Positions 35,619 to 44,547 of a stretch of 64,000 nt of DNA are shown here, piece after piece; position 1 is the first letter of the stretch; every line of letters begins with the position of its first letter. The translations under genes and the position numbers were made by a program. The notes below the pieces were generated by a model that made no database searches, was not told the origin of the DNA, and was given only the letters and a program-made list of their open reading frames with translations. Source of the stretch: Paraburkholderia fungorum (lineage in GTDB: Bacteria; Pseudomonadota; Gammaproteobacteria; Burkholderiales; Burkholderiaceae). The stretch is from the NCBI RefSeq assembly GCF_902833645.1, contig NZ_CADFGE010000010.1, positions 186,001 through 250,000 of the forward strand, in the 5' to 3' direction.

Positions 35619-36223
35619 GAGATCAGGGACTCCCTCGCAACATTCCAGATATTCGGCAACACGTCGTTCGAGTAACCGGAGATAAAAGTTTTGCGCCCAC
35701 CGCCGGCAGGATAGACAGAACGTGTCACCGCGCCAATATTTGCACCGTACACGTGAATGCTGATCGACGTACGGTCACGAAAAGCATTACTCACACGATG
35801 GATATCGCCAATGGCAGGCGACACGGCATCCACTGCTCCGGTGTCGAGGCGCTTTGGCAGCCCCTCTTCTTCAAGCGTGCCGCCTGACGTGATGCGATAT
35901 CCCTGAGCAATTTCCGCACCACGCAACACGCCGATCAAACCCCATACGGTGTGATCGTGCACCGGCGTCGACTGGCCCGGTCCCCATACAAAACTGACGA
36001 TTGAAAAACGCTGCTGCGAATCGGCATGCAGCAGAAATTGCTGATAGCGCTCGAGATCGGGCTGCGCGAAGGCGTCGGGCAACCAGTCGTCGTGCGCGAT
36101 CAGTTCGCGCAATGCGGCACCGCCCGCGTCGAGCAACTGTGCTTCGGGCGCACGTTCGTCGACGAGCGACGCAATCCGGCCGACGAATGCGCGCAGCCGG
36201 TCCGGCCTCAAGGTTTGAGTCAT
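35615..36223 (-). CDS. Cysteine dioxygenase family protein
   Basis: This 202-residue cupin is a non-haem iron thiol dioxygenase. The iron ligands are His89 and His91 in TPVHDHTVWG and His142 in GDIHRVSN. Known members add dioxygen to cysteine to give cysteine sulfinate; close bacterial relatives act on 3-mercaptopropionate. YGANIGAVTRSVY is the usual C-terminal segment. The gene is coupled to the rhodanese gene by a 4-bp overlap and follows a broken binding-protein gene, so it belongs to the organosulfur operon that starts at 39280. Confidence 0.92.
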   Translation of the reverse strand: MTQTLRPDRLRAFVGRIASLVDERAPEAQLLDAGGAALRELIAHDDWLPDAFAQPDLERYQQFLLHADSQQRFSIVSFVWGPGQSTPVHDHTVWGLIGVLRGAEIAQGYRITSGGTLEEEGLPKRLDTGAVDAVSPAIGDIHRVSNAFRDRTSISIHVYGANIGAVTRSVYPAGGGRKTFISGYSNDVLPNIWNVARESLIS

Positions 36224-36256
36224 CGAATGATCAGAAGATAAGTTGAGCTGAACCGC

Positions 36257-37311
36257 TTAGACGCCGTGGGCTAGCGCGGCGTTGAAGGTGTCGGTCCACA
36301 AGGGCGCGACGTCGACGTGGCGGTCGATCACCGCCGCCCGCGTGAACGTATCGGCAACCTGCTGCTCGCTCGCGATATCCGCCGCCGTGACGCCGGTGAC
36401 GCGGCGTGGCTGGCTCTGATTGCGATACAACGAGCGGATTGCCTCCTCGGGTACGCGCAACTCGGCGGACAGCACCTTCGCGTACACATCCTGATGCTGG
36501 CCGAACCACGCGCACGCACGTTGCAGCCGCACCAGCAGATCCGCCGATGCTGCCCGCCGCTGCGGATCGGCAAGCACCGACGGATGGCCGTAATACAGGT
36601 AATTGCCGGATAGATAGCCGTTGGCGTTTTTCAGCACGCGCGCGCCCGCTTGCGAGATCGCCAGCGGCACGTTGTAGCCGTAGATCGCCCAGGCATCGAG
36701 CGACCCCGCGTTGAACGCCGCGAAGCCGTCGCGTGGCGCGAGCGAGGTGGCCTGAATGTCGTTGAACGAAAGCCCTGCCTCTTCAAGCATGCGCAGCAGG
36801 TAGTAATGCGTCGTGGTGGCGCGCAGGTAGCCGACGCGCTTGCCCTTCAGATCGGCGATCGAGCGGATCGTCGAGCCCTTCGGGACCAGCACGACCTGGT
36901 TGTTGACATCGTCCTTGTAGACGGCGATCACACACGCACCTGGGCGTTCTGCAGACGCGCGAAGATCGGCGGGATCTCGCTGCCCGAGGCGATGTCGAGC
37001 GAGCCGCCGTTCATTGCTTCGACCATCGCGTTGCCCGACTGGAACTCGGACCAGTCGATGGTGTACGGCGTATCCGCCAGGCCGGCGGCTTTCAGCAGCG
37101 TAGCGTCGCCGCCTTTGTAGGTCGCAACACGCAAACGGACCTTGCTGAGATCGACGTGCGGATCGGTTTTCTCGCTGGCCGCGGGCGTGTTGGCGGCGGC
37201 CATTGCCGACATCGCGCCGGTGCCCGCGGCGCCGAGCAACGCAGCCGCCGGCAGCGCGGACACGAGCCGGCGGCGCCGGAGCGAAACCGGCGAATCAGAA
37301 CGTTGGGTCAT
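36257..37311 (-). pseudogene. Sulfonate/taurine-type ABC binding protein, broken by a frameshift
   Basis: Two frames together encode one SsuA/TauA-like binding protein of about 350 residues. The first (37311 to 36928) has a twin-Arg-like signal (RRRRLVSALP), then RLRVATYKGGDATLL and SGNAMVEAMNGGSLDIASGSEIPPIF, and stops after QNAQVRV. The second frame resumes with IAVYKDDVNNQVVLVPKG and runs to 36257 with LKGKRVGYLRATTTHYYLL and FNAGSLDAWAIYGYN. The switch lies at a CACACAC run (36929-36935), where two extra bases best explain the break. A GTG overlaps the stop codon, so the second half could be re-initiated, but without a signal peptide. It may be a true pseudogene, a slipping repeat or a sequencing error. 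Confidence 0.85.
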
Positions 37312-37325
37312 CTTATGGGGGCTGT

Positions 37326-38189
37326 TCAGTTGAGGACGTCGGGCTCGGCTTCGACCAGCCCTTCCAGCAAGCTCTGGAACGCGAACAATGCGCCGCCCGG
37401 GCGGCCTACCTGTTCGTGCGTGAGTGCGGCGACATCGGGCGGGATGGGCTGCGGCGTGCCGGCGGCTTCAGCGAGCAATTGCGCATGGCAGGCGTTATCG
37501 AGCGCGATGTACCACCAGGCCGCCGCCTCGACTGTCGGGCCTGCGGTAAGGATGCCGTGATTCTTCAGGATTACCGCTTTTCGTTCGCCCAGCGCCGCGG
37601 CGATACGCGCGCCTTCATCGGTATCAAGCACGACGCCGCGGAAGTCGTCGAACAGCGCGTGGTCCTGATAGAACGCGCACGAATCCTGAGTGAGCGGATC
37701 GAGCGTGCGGCCGAGCGTCGACCACGCCTTGCCGTAGAGCGAATGCGTATGGGCGGCGGCGACCACATCGGGGCGCGCCTCGTGAATTGCCGCATGAATC
37801 GCGAAGGCCGCCTGATTCAGTGGGCCTTCGCCGACCACGATCTCCCCTTGTGCATTCACCAGCAGCAGATCGGACACGCGGATGCGGCTGAAGTGCTTGC
37901 CGAACGGATTGACCCAGAAGTGGTCGGGCCACTCCGGATCGCGCGCGGTGATATGGCCGGCGAGCCCCTGGTCGAAGCCATAGCGCGCGAACAGGCGGAA
38001 CGCTACAGCGAGCCGCTCCTGCCGATAGCGCCGCTCCGCCGCGATGCTTTCACGCGGCGCAACGTCGTCGAACCAGAATTTGCGGATTGGCGCGTGACGC
38101 TGGAGCGGCGCCGTATCCGGGGCGCGATACAGCGCGGGTGCACTTTGCGACGCCGGGGCGTTTTGCAGCGCGGTGGACAGATCGGTCAT
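37326..38189 (-). CDS. Class II aldolase/adducin family protein
   Basis: This 287-residue protein has the zinc-binding class II aldolase fold: AAHTHSLYGKAWS supplies two metal histidines and ILKNHGIL a third, with GHITARDPEWPDHFWVNPFG near the substrate site. Relatives include fuculose-phosphate aldolase and many uncharacterised proteins that act in place of a true aldolase. Its spot between an SsuD-like monooxygenase and a sulfonate-type binding protein suggests a role in handling the carbon skeleton released from a sulfonate, which is inference. An N-terminal extension of about 35 residues precedes the fold. Confidence 0.87.
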   Translation of the reverse strand: MTDLSTALQNAPASQSAPALYRAPDTAPLQRHAPIRKFWFDDVAPRESIAAERRYRQERLAVAFRLFARYGFDQGLAGHITARDPEWPDHFWVNPFGKHFSRIRVSDLLLVNAQGEIVVGEGPLNQAAFAIHAAIHEARPDVVAAAHTHSLYGKAWSTLGRTLDPLTQDSCAFYQDHALFDDFRGVVLDTDEGARIAAALGERKAVILKNHGILTAGPTVEAAAWWYIALDNACHAQLLAEAAGTPQPIPPDVAALTHEQVGRPGGALFAFQSLLEGLVEAEPDVLN

Positions 38190-38200
38190 CGTGACTCCGT

Positions 38201-39280
38201 TCAGGCGGCCACGCGCTCGACGCGCGCGATGCGTTCGCGGGTGGCCGGAATCAGCTCACGGCCGTAGTCGATGGCGTCTTCGAGCGGATCGAAGCCGCGC
38301 ACGAGGAAGGTGGAGACGCCGAGCGCGTAATACTCCGCGAGCGTGTCCGCGACCTGTTCGGGCGTGCCGACCAGCGCGGTCGAATTCGAGCGTCCGCCGA
38401 TTTCCTTGGCCACGCCGGTCCACAGACGTTCATCGACGCGATCCGATTCGCCGGATGCCGCGAGCAGCCGCCGCGCGCCTTCGCTTTGTGCCGGGCCGCC
38501 CACACCGAGTCCCTGCGCCGCGCGCAGGCGTTTCGTTTCTTCGAGGATGTGTTCCGCGCGTTCCCACGCGGCCGCTTCGGTCGCGGCGAGAATCGGCCGG
38601 AACGACACAGAGAAGCGCACGGTACGACCGTGTTTGGCTGCTTCCGCGCGCACGCGGGCGACCTGCTCGCGGACTTGCGCTTTCGATTCGCCCCATAGTG
38701 CGTAGACGTCCGCATGACGTCCGGCGATTTCGAGTGCGGGCGCCGATGCGCCGCCGAAGTAGACGGGGATATGCGGTTGCTGCACGGGTTTCACTTCGGA
38801 GAAGCCTTGTTCGAAGCGATAGTACTGGCCGTTGTGATCGAAGGGTTTGGCCTCGGTCCAGATGCGGCGCAGGATGTGCAGGTATTCGTCGGTGCGGGCG
38901 TAGCGTTCGTCATGCGACAGGTAGTCGCCGTCGCGGCGTTGTTCGGCGTCGTCACCGCCGGAGATGATGTGGACGGCGAGGCGTCCGCCCGAATAGTGGT
39001 CGAGGGTTGCCAACTGGCGCGCGGCGAGCGTGGGGGCGACGAAGCCTGGGCGATGCGCGAGCATGAAGTGCACTTTGCTGGTGACGCTGGCCGCGTGGGC
39101 GACGGTGAGGAGCGCGTCGGGGCTGGTCGAATGATGCGGCACGAGGATGCGGTCGAAGCCCGCGGCTTCGTGTGCGCGGGCGAATTGCTCCACGTATTCG
39201 ATGTCGATGACCGGACCTTGCGGTAGGTGGGTTTCAGACACCTTGCGGGTCTGGATCATGCCGATGAATTCGATGGACAC
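38201..39280 (-). CDS. FMNH2-dependent alkanesulfonate monooxygenase-like enzyme (SsuD family)
   Basis: This 359-residue LLM-class flavoenzyme begins with a GTG at 39280 behind AGGGAG. The sequence matches the SsuD branch: FARAHEAAGFDRILVPHHSTSPD, FMLAHRPGFVAPTLAARQLATLDHYSGGRLAVHIISGG, DGDYLSHDERYARTDEYLHILRRIW and YFGGASAPALEIAGRHADVYALWGE. SsuD uses reduced flavin and oxygen to split alkanesulfonates into aldehyde and sulfite. A flavin reductase (SsuE) is not encoded here. It is the first gene of the sulfur operon running to 34017. Substrate may differ from simple alkanesulfonates. Confidence 0.9.
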   Translation of the reverse strand: MSIEFIGMIQTRKVSETHLPQGPVIDIEYVEQFARAHEAAGFDRILVPHHSTSPDALLTVAHAASVTSKVHFMLAHRPGFVAPTLAARQLATLDHYSGGRLAVHIISGGDDAEQRRDGDYLSHDERYARTDEYLHILRRIWTEAKPFDHNGQYYRFEQGFSEVKPVQQPHIPVYFGGASAPALEIAGRHADVYALWGESKAQVREQVARVRAEAAKHGRTVRFSVSFRPILAATEAAAWERAEHILEETKRLRAAQGLGVGGPAQSEGARRLLAASGESDRVDERLWTGVAKEIGGRSNSTALVGTPEQVADTLAEYYALGVSTFLVRGFDPLEDAIDYGRELIPATRERIARVERVAA

Positions 39281-39450
39281 GGTGGGTGTCTCCCTAAGTG
39301 AGGTCTTTTTGCCCGGCGGGGCGGTGGCTTTTCTTTTCTGGCTGGATCTGTTGCTCTGTTCGAGGGGGTTAAGGTAGCAGCGCTACATGCGGTTGTTAAA
39401 TATTGATCGGACATATCTATATCGGGTTTGCATGTAATGGAGTTTGGTGT

Positions 39451-40280
39451 TTTTTGCCTGCCTGGCAGGTGGGGCGTTGCGGCGCTTTTTTTGTTGATCT
39501 GACTCTTTGGCCTTTTCTTGCTGTGTTTGTGGTCCGTTCTTCTCTTGTTGGTCTTTTGGCCTTTCCTTGTTTTGTTAGTGGTCTATTAGCGTTGCCCCTG
39601 TGCGGGGCGGCACCTACTTTTCTTTGCCTGCCGCAAAGAAAAGTAGGCAAAAGAAAGCGGCTCAAACCGCCAGCTCATAAGTGGGTCCCCTGGCTTGGAG
39701 GAGGGAGTGGTGCATCTGGAATCTGTCTTCTCGCACACTCCGCCTCAGTGACAAGGCAGTCATACCTCCGGCGGCGCTGCGCGCGCCGATACCCCATTCA
39801 TAAAACCGTCCCCGCGTTTCCCCCACACGCCCGCTGGGCGTAGGGGCTGGCTGCACCTGGTGGACCGTTATCGCCGGCATCATTTCATTCGAAGTACGAA
39901 TATTTAACAGCGCAGGCCTCTGGGGCTTGCTCGCTACGCGAATCAAACCCACTGGTTTCCCTGGCAGACCCGTCCGCGACGCACGCAGTGCGGAGTGGGA
40001 GCTGATGAGCGCCTTGTCGCTAACGCGGAGTGTGCGGGGGCACGGATTCCAGATGCACCACTACCGCGGCTGTGCGGGGGACCCGCTTATGAGCTGGCGG
40101 TTTGAGCCGCTTTCTTTTGCCTACTTTTCTTTGCGGCAGGCAAAGAAAAGTAGGTGCCCCCCCGCACAGGGGGAACGCTAATAGACCAATAACAAAGCAA
40201 GGAAAGGCCAAAAGACCAACCCCAGAAAGGCAACGCCAAAAAAGAACAGCCACCAAACCCCGCCGAGCAGGCCCCCCTCC
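39451..40280. repeat. Composite inverted-repeat element C
   Basis: This is the third copy of the element family, about 830 bp, between two divergent flavoenzyme genes. The left arm has the outer end tgcctgcctggcagg, the doubled ggcctttccttg sub-repeat and a 15-bp hairpin (39613-39627/39633-39647); the right arm has the matching hairpin (40120-40134/40140-40154). The core matches element B over its whole length with scattered changes, in the same order and orientation. The right outer end (about 40250-40280) is worn. The rest of the 1.1-kb gap holds about 170 bp before the left end and 107 bp after the right end, presumably the promoters of the flanking genes. Confidence 0.85.
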
Positions 40281-40387
40281 AAACCCTTCTACAAACATGG
40301 AAATCGCCGACCCGTCAGCACAAAACCAAAACCTTTGCCAAAATGCCCCATCGCGCGAAAGCGCCCAAAACACCAAATGAACAGAAA

Positions 40388-41383
40388 ATGATCCCCTTCT
40401 CAGTGCTGGACCTTTCGCCCGTCATCGCCGGCGCCACCCCCGCGGACGCGTTCAGAAACACCCTGGACCTCGCGCAGCATGCGGAAACCTGGCACTACCG
40501 CCGCTTCTGGCTGGCGGAACACCACAACATGACCGGCATCGCCAGCGCAGCCACCTCAGTGGTCATCGGCTACGTCGCAGGTGGCACGAAAACAATCCGC
40601 GTCGGCTCCGGTGGCGTCATGCTGCCAAACCACGCACCGCTAGTCATCGCGGAACAGTTCGGCACCCTCGCCTCGCTCTATCCGGACCGCATCGACCTGG
40701 GCCTCGGTCGCGCACCCGGCACCGATCAAAGCACCGCCCGCGCACTACGCCGCGATCTGCAAAATAGCGCTGAATCCTTCCCCGACGACGTCGTCGAGTT
40801 GCAACGCTATTTCGCCGACCCCGTGCCGGGCCAGCGTATTCGCGCCGTCCCCGGTGCCGGCCTGCACGTGCCGCTATGGCTGCTCGGCTCGTCGCTGTAC
40901 AGCGCACAACTGGCCGCGGCACTCGGTCTGCCGTTCGCGTTCGCGTCGCACTTCGCGCCCGACCACATGTTCACCGCGCTAAAGGTCTATCGCGAACAGT
41001 TCCGTCCGTCGGCAACACTCGATAAACCCTACGCAATGGTCGGCGTCAATCTGTTCGCCGCCGATAGCAACGACGAAGCGCGGCGTCTGTTCACCTCGCT
41101 GCAGCAGCAGTTCATCAACCTGCGGCGCGGCACGCCCGGCCAGTTGCAACCGCCCGTGGAGCGGCTCGAAGCGTCGGAGATGGAGATGAACGGCGTCGCA
41201 CATTCGCTCGCCTGCTCCATCGTCGGCGATCGCGATGCGGTACGCGAAGGACTGCTGTCGGTGATCGACCAGACCGGCGCGGATGAATTGATGCTGACCG
41301 CACAGATCTACGACCACCAGGCCCGCTTGCGCTCGTTCGAGATTGCCGCTCAGGTACGCGAAGAATTGAGCGCGGGCAAGTAG
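40388..41383 (+). CDS. LLM-class flavin-dependent oxidoreductase (luciferase-like, YhbW-type)
   Basis: This 331-residue enzyme has the bacterial luciferase-like TIM barrel. FSVLDLSPVIAGATPADAFRNTLDLAQHAE, RFWLAEHHNMTGIASAATSVVIGYVAGGTKTIRVGSGGVMLPNHAPLVIAEQFGTL and DLGLGRAPGTDQ mark the YhbW group, whose physiological reaction is not known. The start at 40388 matches the N-terminus of that group; an in-frame ATG at 40343 would add 15 residues reaching towards repeat element C. It is a single gene, ended by a strong terminator. It does not belong to the SsuD branch seen at 38201. Confidence 0.9.
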   Translation: MIPFSVLDLSPVIAGATPADAFRNTLDLAQHAETWHYRRFWLAEHHNMTGIASAATSVVIGYVAGGTKTIRVGSGGVMLPNHAPLVIAEQFGTLASLYPDRIDLGLGRAPGTDQSTARALRRDLQNSAESFPDDVVELQRYFADPVPGQRIRAVPGAGLHVPLWLLGSSLYSAQLAAALGLPFAFASHFAPDHMFTALKVYREQFRPSATLDKPYAMVGVNLFAADSNDEARRLFTSLQQQFINLRRGTPGQLQPPVERLEASEMEMNGVAHSLACSIVGDRDAVREGLLSVIDQTGADELMLTAQIYDHQARLRSFEIAAQVREELSAGK

Positions 41384-41435
41384 CCGCAGCGGCAACGAAT
41401 AATCCGACCGGCGCCTGAGAACGCCGGAAACAGGT

Positions 41436-41475
41436 AAAAAAGGCGGCCCCTCAGCAAAGGACCGCCCCTTTTTTT
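41436..41475. terminator. Bidirectional Rho-independent terminator
   Basis: An A run, the stem GGCGG/CCGCC with inner pairs CCCT/AAGG, and a run of seven T lie between two convergent genes. It reads as an intrinsic terminator on either strand. Confidence 0.85.
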
Positions 41476-41523
41476 GCATAGCGCATGGCCGGGTGACGTT
41501 CGAGTCCACTACCCAGCAACAAC

Positions 41524-42660
41524 TCACCGATTAGCCGACACCGCCGCCAGCCCATCGAGGAGCGCCTTATGAAACGCCTGCGGATCCTGCATCTGCGGCG
41601 CGTGCCCCAACTCGGCGAATTCAACCAGCGTCGCATGCGGAATCGCCTTCGCGGCAGCCTTGCCCAACTCCGGGTAATGGCCGATCTTCGCGCGCACCTC
41701 GGGCGGCGCCGCGTCCTTGCCAATCGCGGTCGTGTCCTTCTGGCCGATCAGCAACAGCGTCGGCATGCTCAGGTGGCCGAGTTCGTACACCACCGGCTGC
41801 GTGTAGATCATGTCGTACAGCAACGCGGAATTCCACGCGACGATCCGTTTGCCGGGGCCGCGGTACATTCCCGCCAGCATCTGTACCCACGGCTCGTAGT
41901 CCGCGCGCCACTGGCCGGCGTAATAGGTGGCCTGTTCGTAACGGCGAATGCCGTCCGCAGTCGTTTTCAGCTCGCGTTCGTACCATTGGTCGACCGATAA
42001 GGACGGCACGCCCTTCGCCTTCCAGTCCTCGAGGCCGATCGGATTGACCAGCACCAGTTGTTCGGTCTCGTGCGGATACATCAGCGCATAGCGGATCGCG
42101 AGCATGCCGCCAGTCGAATGGCCGATGATCGTCGCGTCTGTCACGCCGAGCGATTCGAGCAACGCATGCGTGTTGCGCGCCAGTTGCTGAAAACTGTACT
42201 GATAGTGCTCCGGCTTGCTCGATTTGCAAAAACCGATCTGGTCCGGCGCGATCACCCGATAGCCAGCGTCGCTCAAACGATGAATCGTAGCGTCCCACGT
42301 CGCCGCGCAAAAGTTCTTGCCGTGCAGCAACACGGCCGTGCGGCCATTCGCATGGACCGGCTTGATATCCATGTAGGCCATATGCAGCGCCACGCCTTGC
42401 GAGGTGAAGTCGTATTGTCCGACCGGCTCCGGATAGTTGAAACCCTGCAACTCGGGGCCGTACGCCGGACCGCTGTTGTCGGCGGCGGCAACCGGAGCGG
42501 CCCCGGCAGAGGCAGAAGCCGGCGGGGTAGCCGGAACACCGGAACCGCCCGAACCACCGGCAAGCGCGGCGCTGGCCGGCGTGGCGGCAAAAACACCGGG
42601 CGCGGCAGCCAGCACGCAGGCGCTCACGATGGCAAACAAAGACAGGCGGCGGGCATTCAT
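41524..42660 (-). CDS. Exported alpha/beta hydrolase
   Basis: This 378-residue protein has a Sec signal peptide (MNARRLSLFAIVSACVLAAA) and an Ala/Gly/Pro-rich linker of about 50 residues before the hydrolase fold. Nucleophile Ser is in IIGHSTGGMLAIRYA, the oxyanion loop is LLHGKNFCAATWD, the acid is likely the Asp of LLIGQKDTT and the His is in FAELGHAPQMQ. It should hydrolyse esters, amides or epoxides in the periplasm. The linker suggests that the domain is held away from the membrane or wall. The start at 42660 has AAGAAA 7 bp upstream; a longer frame begins at 42714. Substrate is unknown. Confidence 0.88.
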   Translation of the reverse strand: MNARRLSLFAIVSACVLAAAPGVFAATPASAALAGGSGGSGVPATPPASASAGAAPVAAADNSGPAYGPELQGFNYPEPVGQYDFTSQGVALHMAYMDIKPVHANGRTAVLLHGKNFCAATWDATIHRLSDAGYRVIAPDQIGFCKSSKPEHYQYSFQQLARNTHALLESLGVTDATIIGHSTGGMLAIRYALMYPHETEQLVLVNPIGLEDWKAKGVPSLSVDQWYERELKTTADGIRRYEQATYYAGQWRADYEPWVQMLAGMYRGPGKRIVAWNSALLYDMIYTQPVVYELGHLSMPTLLLIGQKDTTAIGKDAAPPEVRAKIGHYPELGKAAAKAIPHATLVEFAELGHAPQMQDPQAFHKALLDGLAAVSANR

Positions 42661-43128
42661 CGATAGTTTTCTTGCAAGGAGAAATCGGCGGGAGGAAGCA
42701 TGCGGGTCGCGCACGCCGGCAAACCAGGGTCCGCACCCCGTTCAGAGCGGACGATTCTACGACGCGCCGCCGGACTTTGCTGCCGCGCGCGCAAATCCGC
42801 CACGGCATCGGCCGGTTTGGCACGCATATTGCGGAGGCTCACCTTGCGTTCTATGTGTCGTGGCGCACGGATGCGGCCGGTGCAAGGGTTGATCGTTCGC
42901 AAAGCGGTCGCATGAGAGGCATCCGCACAATCAACACTATTCGCTCACGGCAAATCGGTGCTAGAACTAGCAGACAGGCTCGCAAAAACAGGGCCGCCTG
43001 GCAGCACGAATCAATCGCACGGAGCGAAAAAAGCACAAGACCATCCGGGGCATACTAATCAGCAACTATGTTGCATCGGCTCAAAGCAGGCGCTAACACG
43101 CCAACTCTGGCCGACAAAGGAGACAGAC
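42661..43128. other. 468-bp divergent intergenic region upstream of glgC
   Basis: No gene or RNA is evident here. The region separates the exported hydrolase from glgC and must hold both promoters. The only clear signal is the sigma-54-type promoter at 42817-42832, which would give glgC a leader of nearly 290 bases. Confidence 0.5.
42817..42832 (+). promoter_or_regulatory. Sigma-54 (RpoN) promoter candidate for glgC
   Basis: TTGGCACGCATATTGC contains GG and GC separated by 10 bases and matches the -24/-12 consensus TTGGCACG-N4-TTGC at every fixed position. It points to glgC, whose ATG is about 285 bp beyond the predicted start of transcription. No binding site for a specific enhancer-binding protein was identified. 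Confidence 0.55.
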
Positions 43129-44394
43129 ATGGAAACTCCGGCACGGCTGAACGATCTGCAACGCACTACCCTCGCCATTGTCCTTGCAGGCGGGCGCGGC
43201 ACGCGGCTCGGGCCGCTCACCAACAAGCGCGTCAAACCGGCGGTGCACTTTGGCGGCAAGTACCGGATCATCGACTTCGCGCTCTCCAATTGCCTGAACT
43301 CCGGCATCCGCCGTATCGCGGTCGTCACGCAATACAAGGCGCATTCGCTATTGCGCCACCTGCAGCGCGGCTGGGGCTTCCTGCGCGGCGAATTCGGTGA
43401 GTTCATCGATCTGTGGCCGGCGCAGCAGCGTGTGGAAGGCGCTCACTGGTACCGCGGCACTGCCGACGCCGTGTTCCAGAACCTCGACATCATCCGCTCG
43501 ATCCGGCCGAAGTACGTGGTGGTGCTAGCGGGCGACCATATCTACAAGATGGACTACACGCGCATGCTCGCGGATCATGCGGAAAGCGGCGCGGATTGCA
43601 CGGTCGGCTGCATCGAGGTGCCGCGCATGGACGCTGTGGCCTTCGGCGTGATGCATGTGGATGAAAACCGGCGCGTGACCGGCTTCGTCGAGAAACCCGC
43701 CGATCCGCCCTCCATTCCGGGCCGTCCGGACGTGGCGCTGGCCAGCATGGGCATCTACGTATTCAGCGCAGATTATCTGTACACGTTGCTCGAAGAAAAC
43801 ATCTCGAGCGTCGATACCGATCACGACTTCGGCAAAGACATCCTGCCGCGAGTCGTCACGCAAGGCACGGCGATTGCGCATCCGTTCAGCATGTCCTGCG
43901 TGTCGTCGGATCCGAGCGTGGAGCCCTACTGGCGCGACGTCGGCACGATCGACGCCTACTGGGCAGCCAACCTCGACCTCGCCTCCACCATCCCGACGCT
44001 CGACCTGTACGACCGCAACTGGCCGATCTGGACGTACCAGGAGCAGTTGCCGCCCGCCAAGTTCGTCCGCGACATGAAAGGCCTGCAAGGCACCGGCAAC
44101 AACCTGATCGTATGCGGCGGCTGCGTGATTTCGGGTTCGCAGATTTCGCGCTCGGTGCTGTCGTCGAATGTGAAAGTGAGTTCGTTCTGTAACATCAATG
44201 AGGCAGTCTTATTGCCGCAGGTCACCGTCGGCGCGAGCTGCCGGTTGCAAAAAGTGGTGATAGACCGCGGCTGCACCATTCCGGACGGCACCATCATCGG
44301 CGAAGACCCGGTAGCCGACGCCGAACGCTTTTATCGCACCGACGACGGCGTGGTGCTGGTGACGCCCGAGGCGCTGCAGAAGAAGGGAAAGTGA
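43129..44394 (+). CDS. glgC: Glucose-1-phosphate adenylyltransferase
   Basis: This 421-residue enzyme makes ADP-glucose from ATP and glucose-1-phosphate, the first committed step of glycogen synthesis. Nucleotide-binding LAGGRGTRLGPLTNKRVKPAVHFGGKYRIIDF, the catalytic AGDHIYKMDYT, the glucose-1-P site GFVEKPA and C-terminal left-handed beta-helix repeats are all visible. GGAGACA before the ATG at 43129 decides the start; the frame is open further upstream without support. glgA follows 153 bp later in the same direction. Branching and degrading enzymes are not in the window. Confidence 0.96.
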   Translation: METPARLNDLQRTTLAIVLAGGRGTRLGPLTNKRVKPAVHFGGKYRIIDFALSNCLNSGIRRIAVVTQYKAHSLLRHLQRGWGFLRGEFGEFIDLWPAQQRVEGAHWYRGTADAVFQNLDIIRSIRPKYVVVLAGDHIYKMDYTRMLADHAESGADCTVGCIEVPRMDAVAFGVMHVDENRRVTGFVEKPADPPSIPGRPDVALASMGIYVFSADYLYTLLEENISSVDTDHDFGKDILPRVVTQGTAIAHPFSMSCVSSDPSVEPYWRDVGTIDAYWAANLDLASTIPTLDLYDRNWPIWTYQEQLPPAKFVRDMKGLQGTGNNLIVCGGCVISGSQISRSVLSSNVKVSSFCNINEAVLLPQVTVGASCRLQKVVIDRGCTIPDGTIIGEDPVADAERFYRTDDGVVLVTPEALQKKGK

Positions 44395-44547
44395 CGGAGA
44401 ACGTGACGCTCGCCGGAACGGCATGACGAACCGGCGAGCGTTGCCGCTACCGTTGCACCCGTTGCACAGCGCCCACCGCTTACCCGGTTTGCGCCGTTTA
44501 CACCGACCTGACGGCAAACCCGCTCTAACAGGAACGAGACCGAGCCT

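Noticed and set aside
36257..37311. Two separate small genes instead of one broken binding protein
   Set aside because: The two pieces match consecutive parts of a single binding-protein fold, and only the first has a signal peptide.
42661..43128. Small coding frames and a possible RNA gene in the glgC upstream region
   Set aside because: The frames lack ribosome-binding sites and typical composition, and no RNA fold or terminator was found; only the sigma-54-type promoter stands out.
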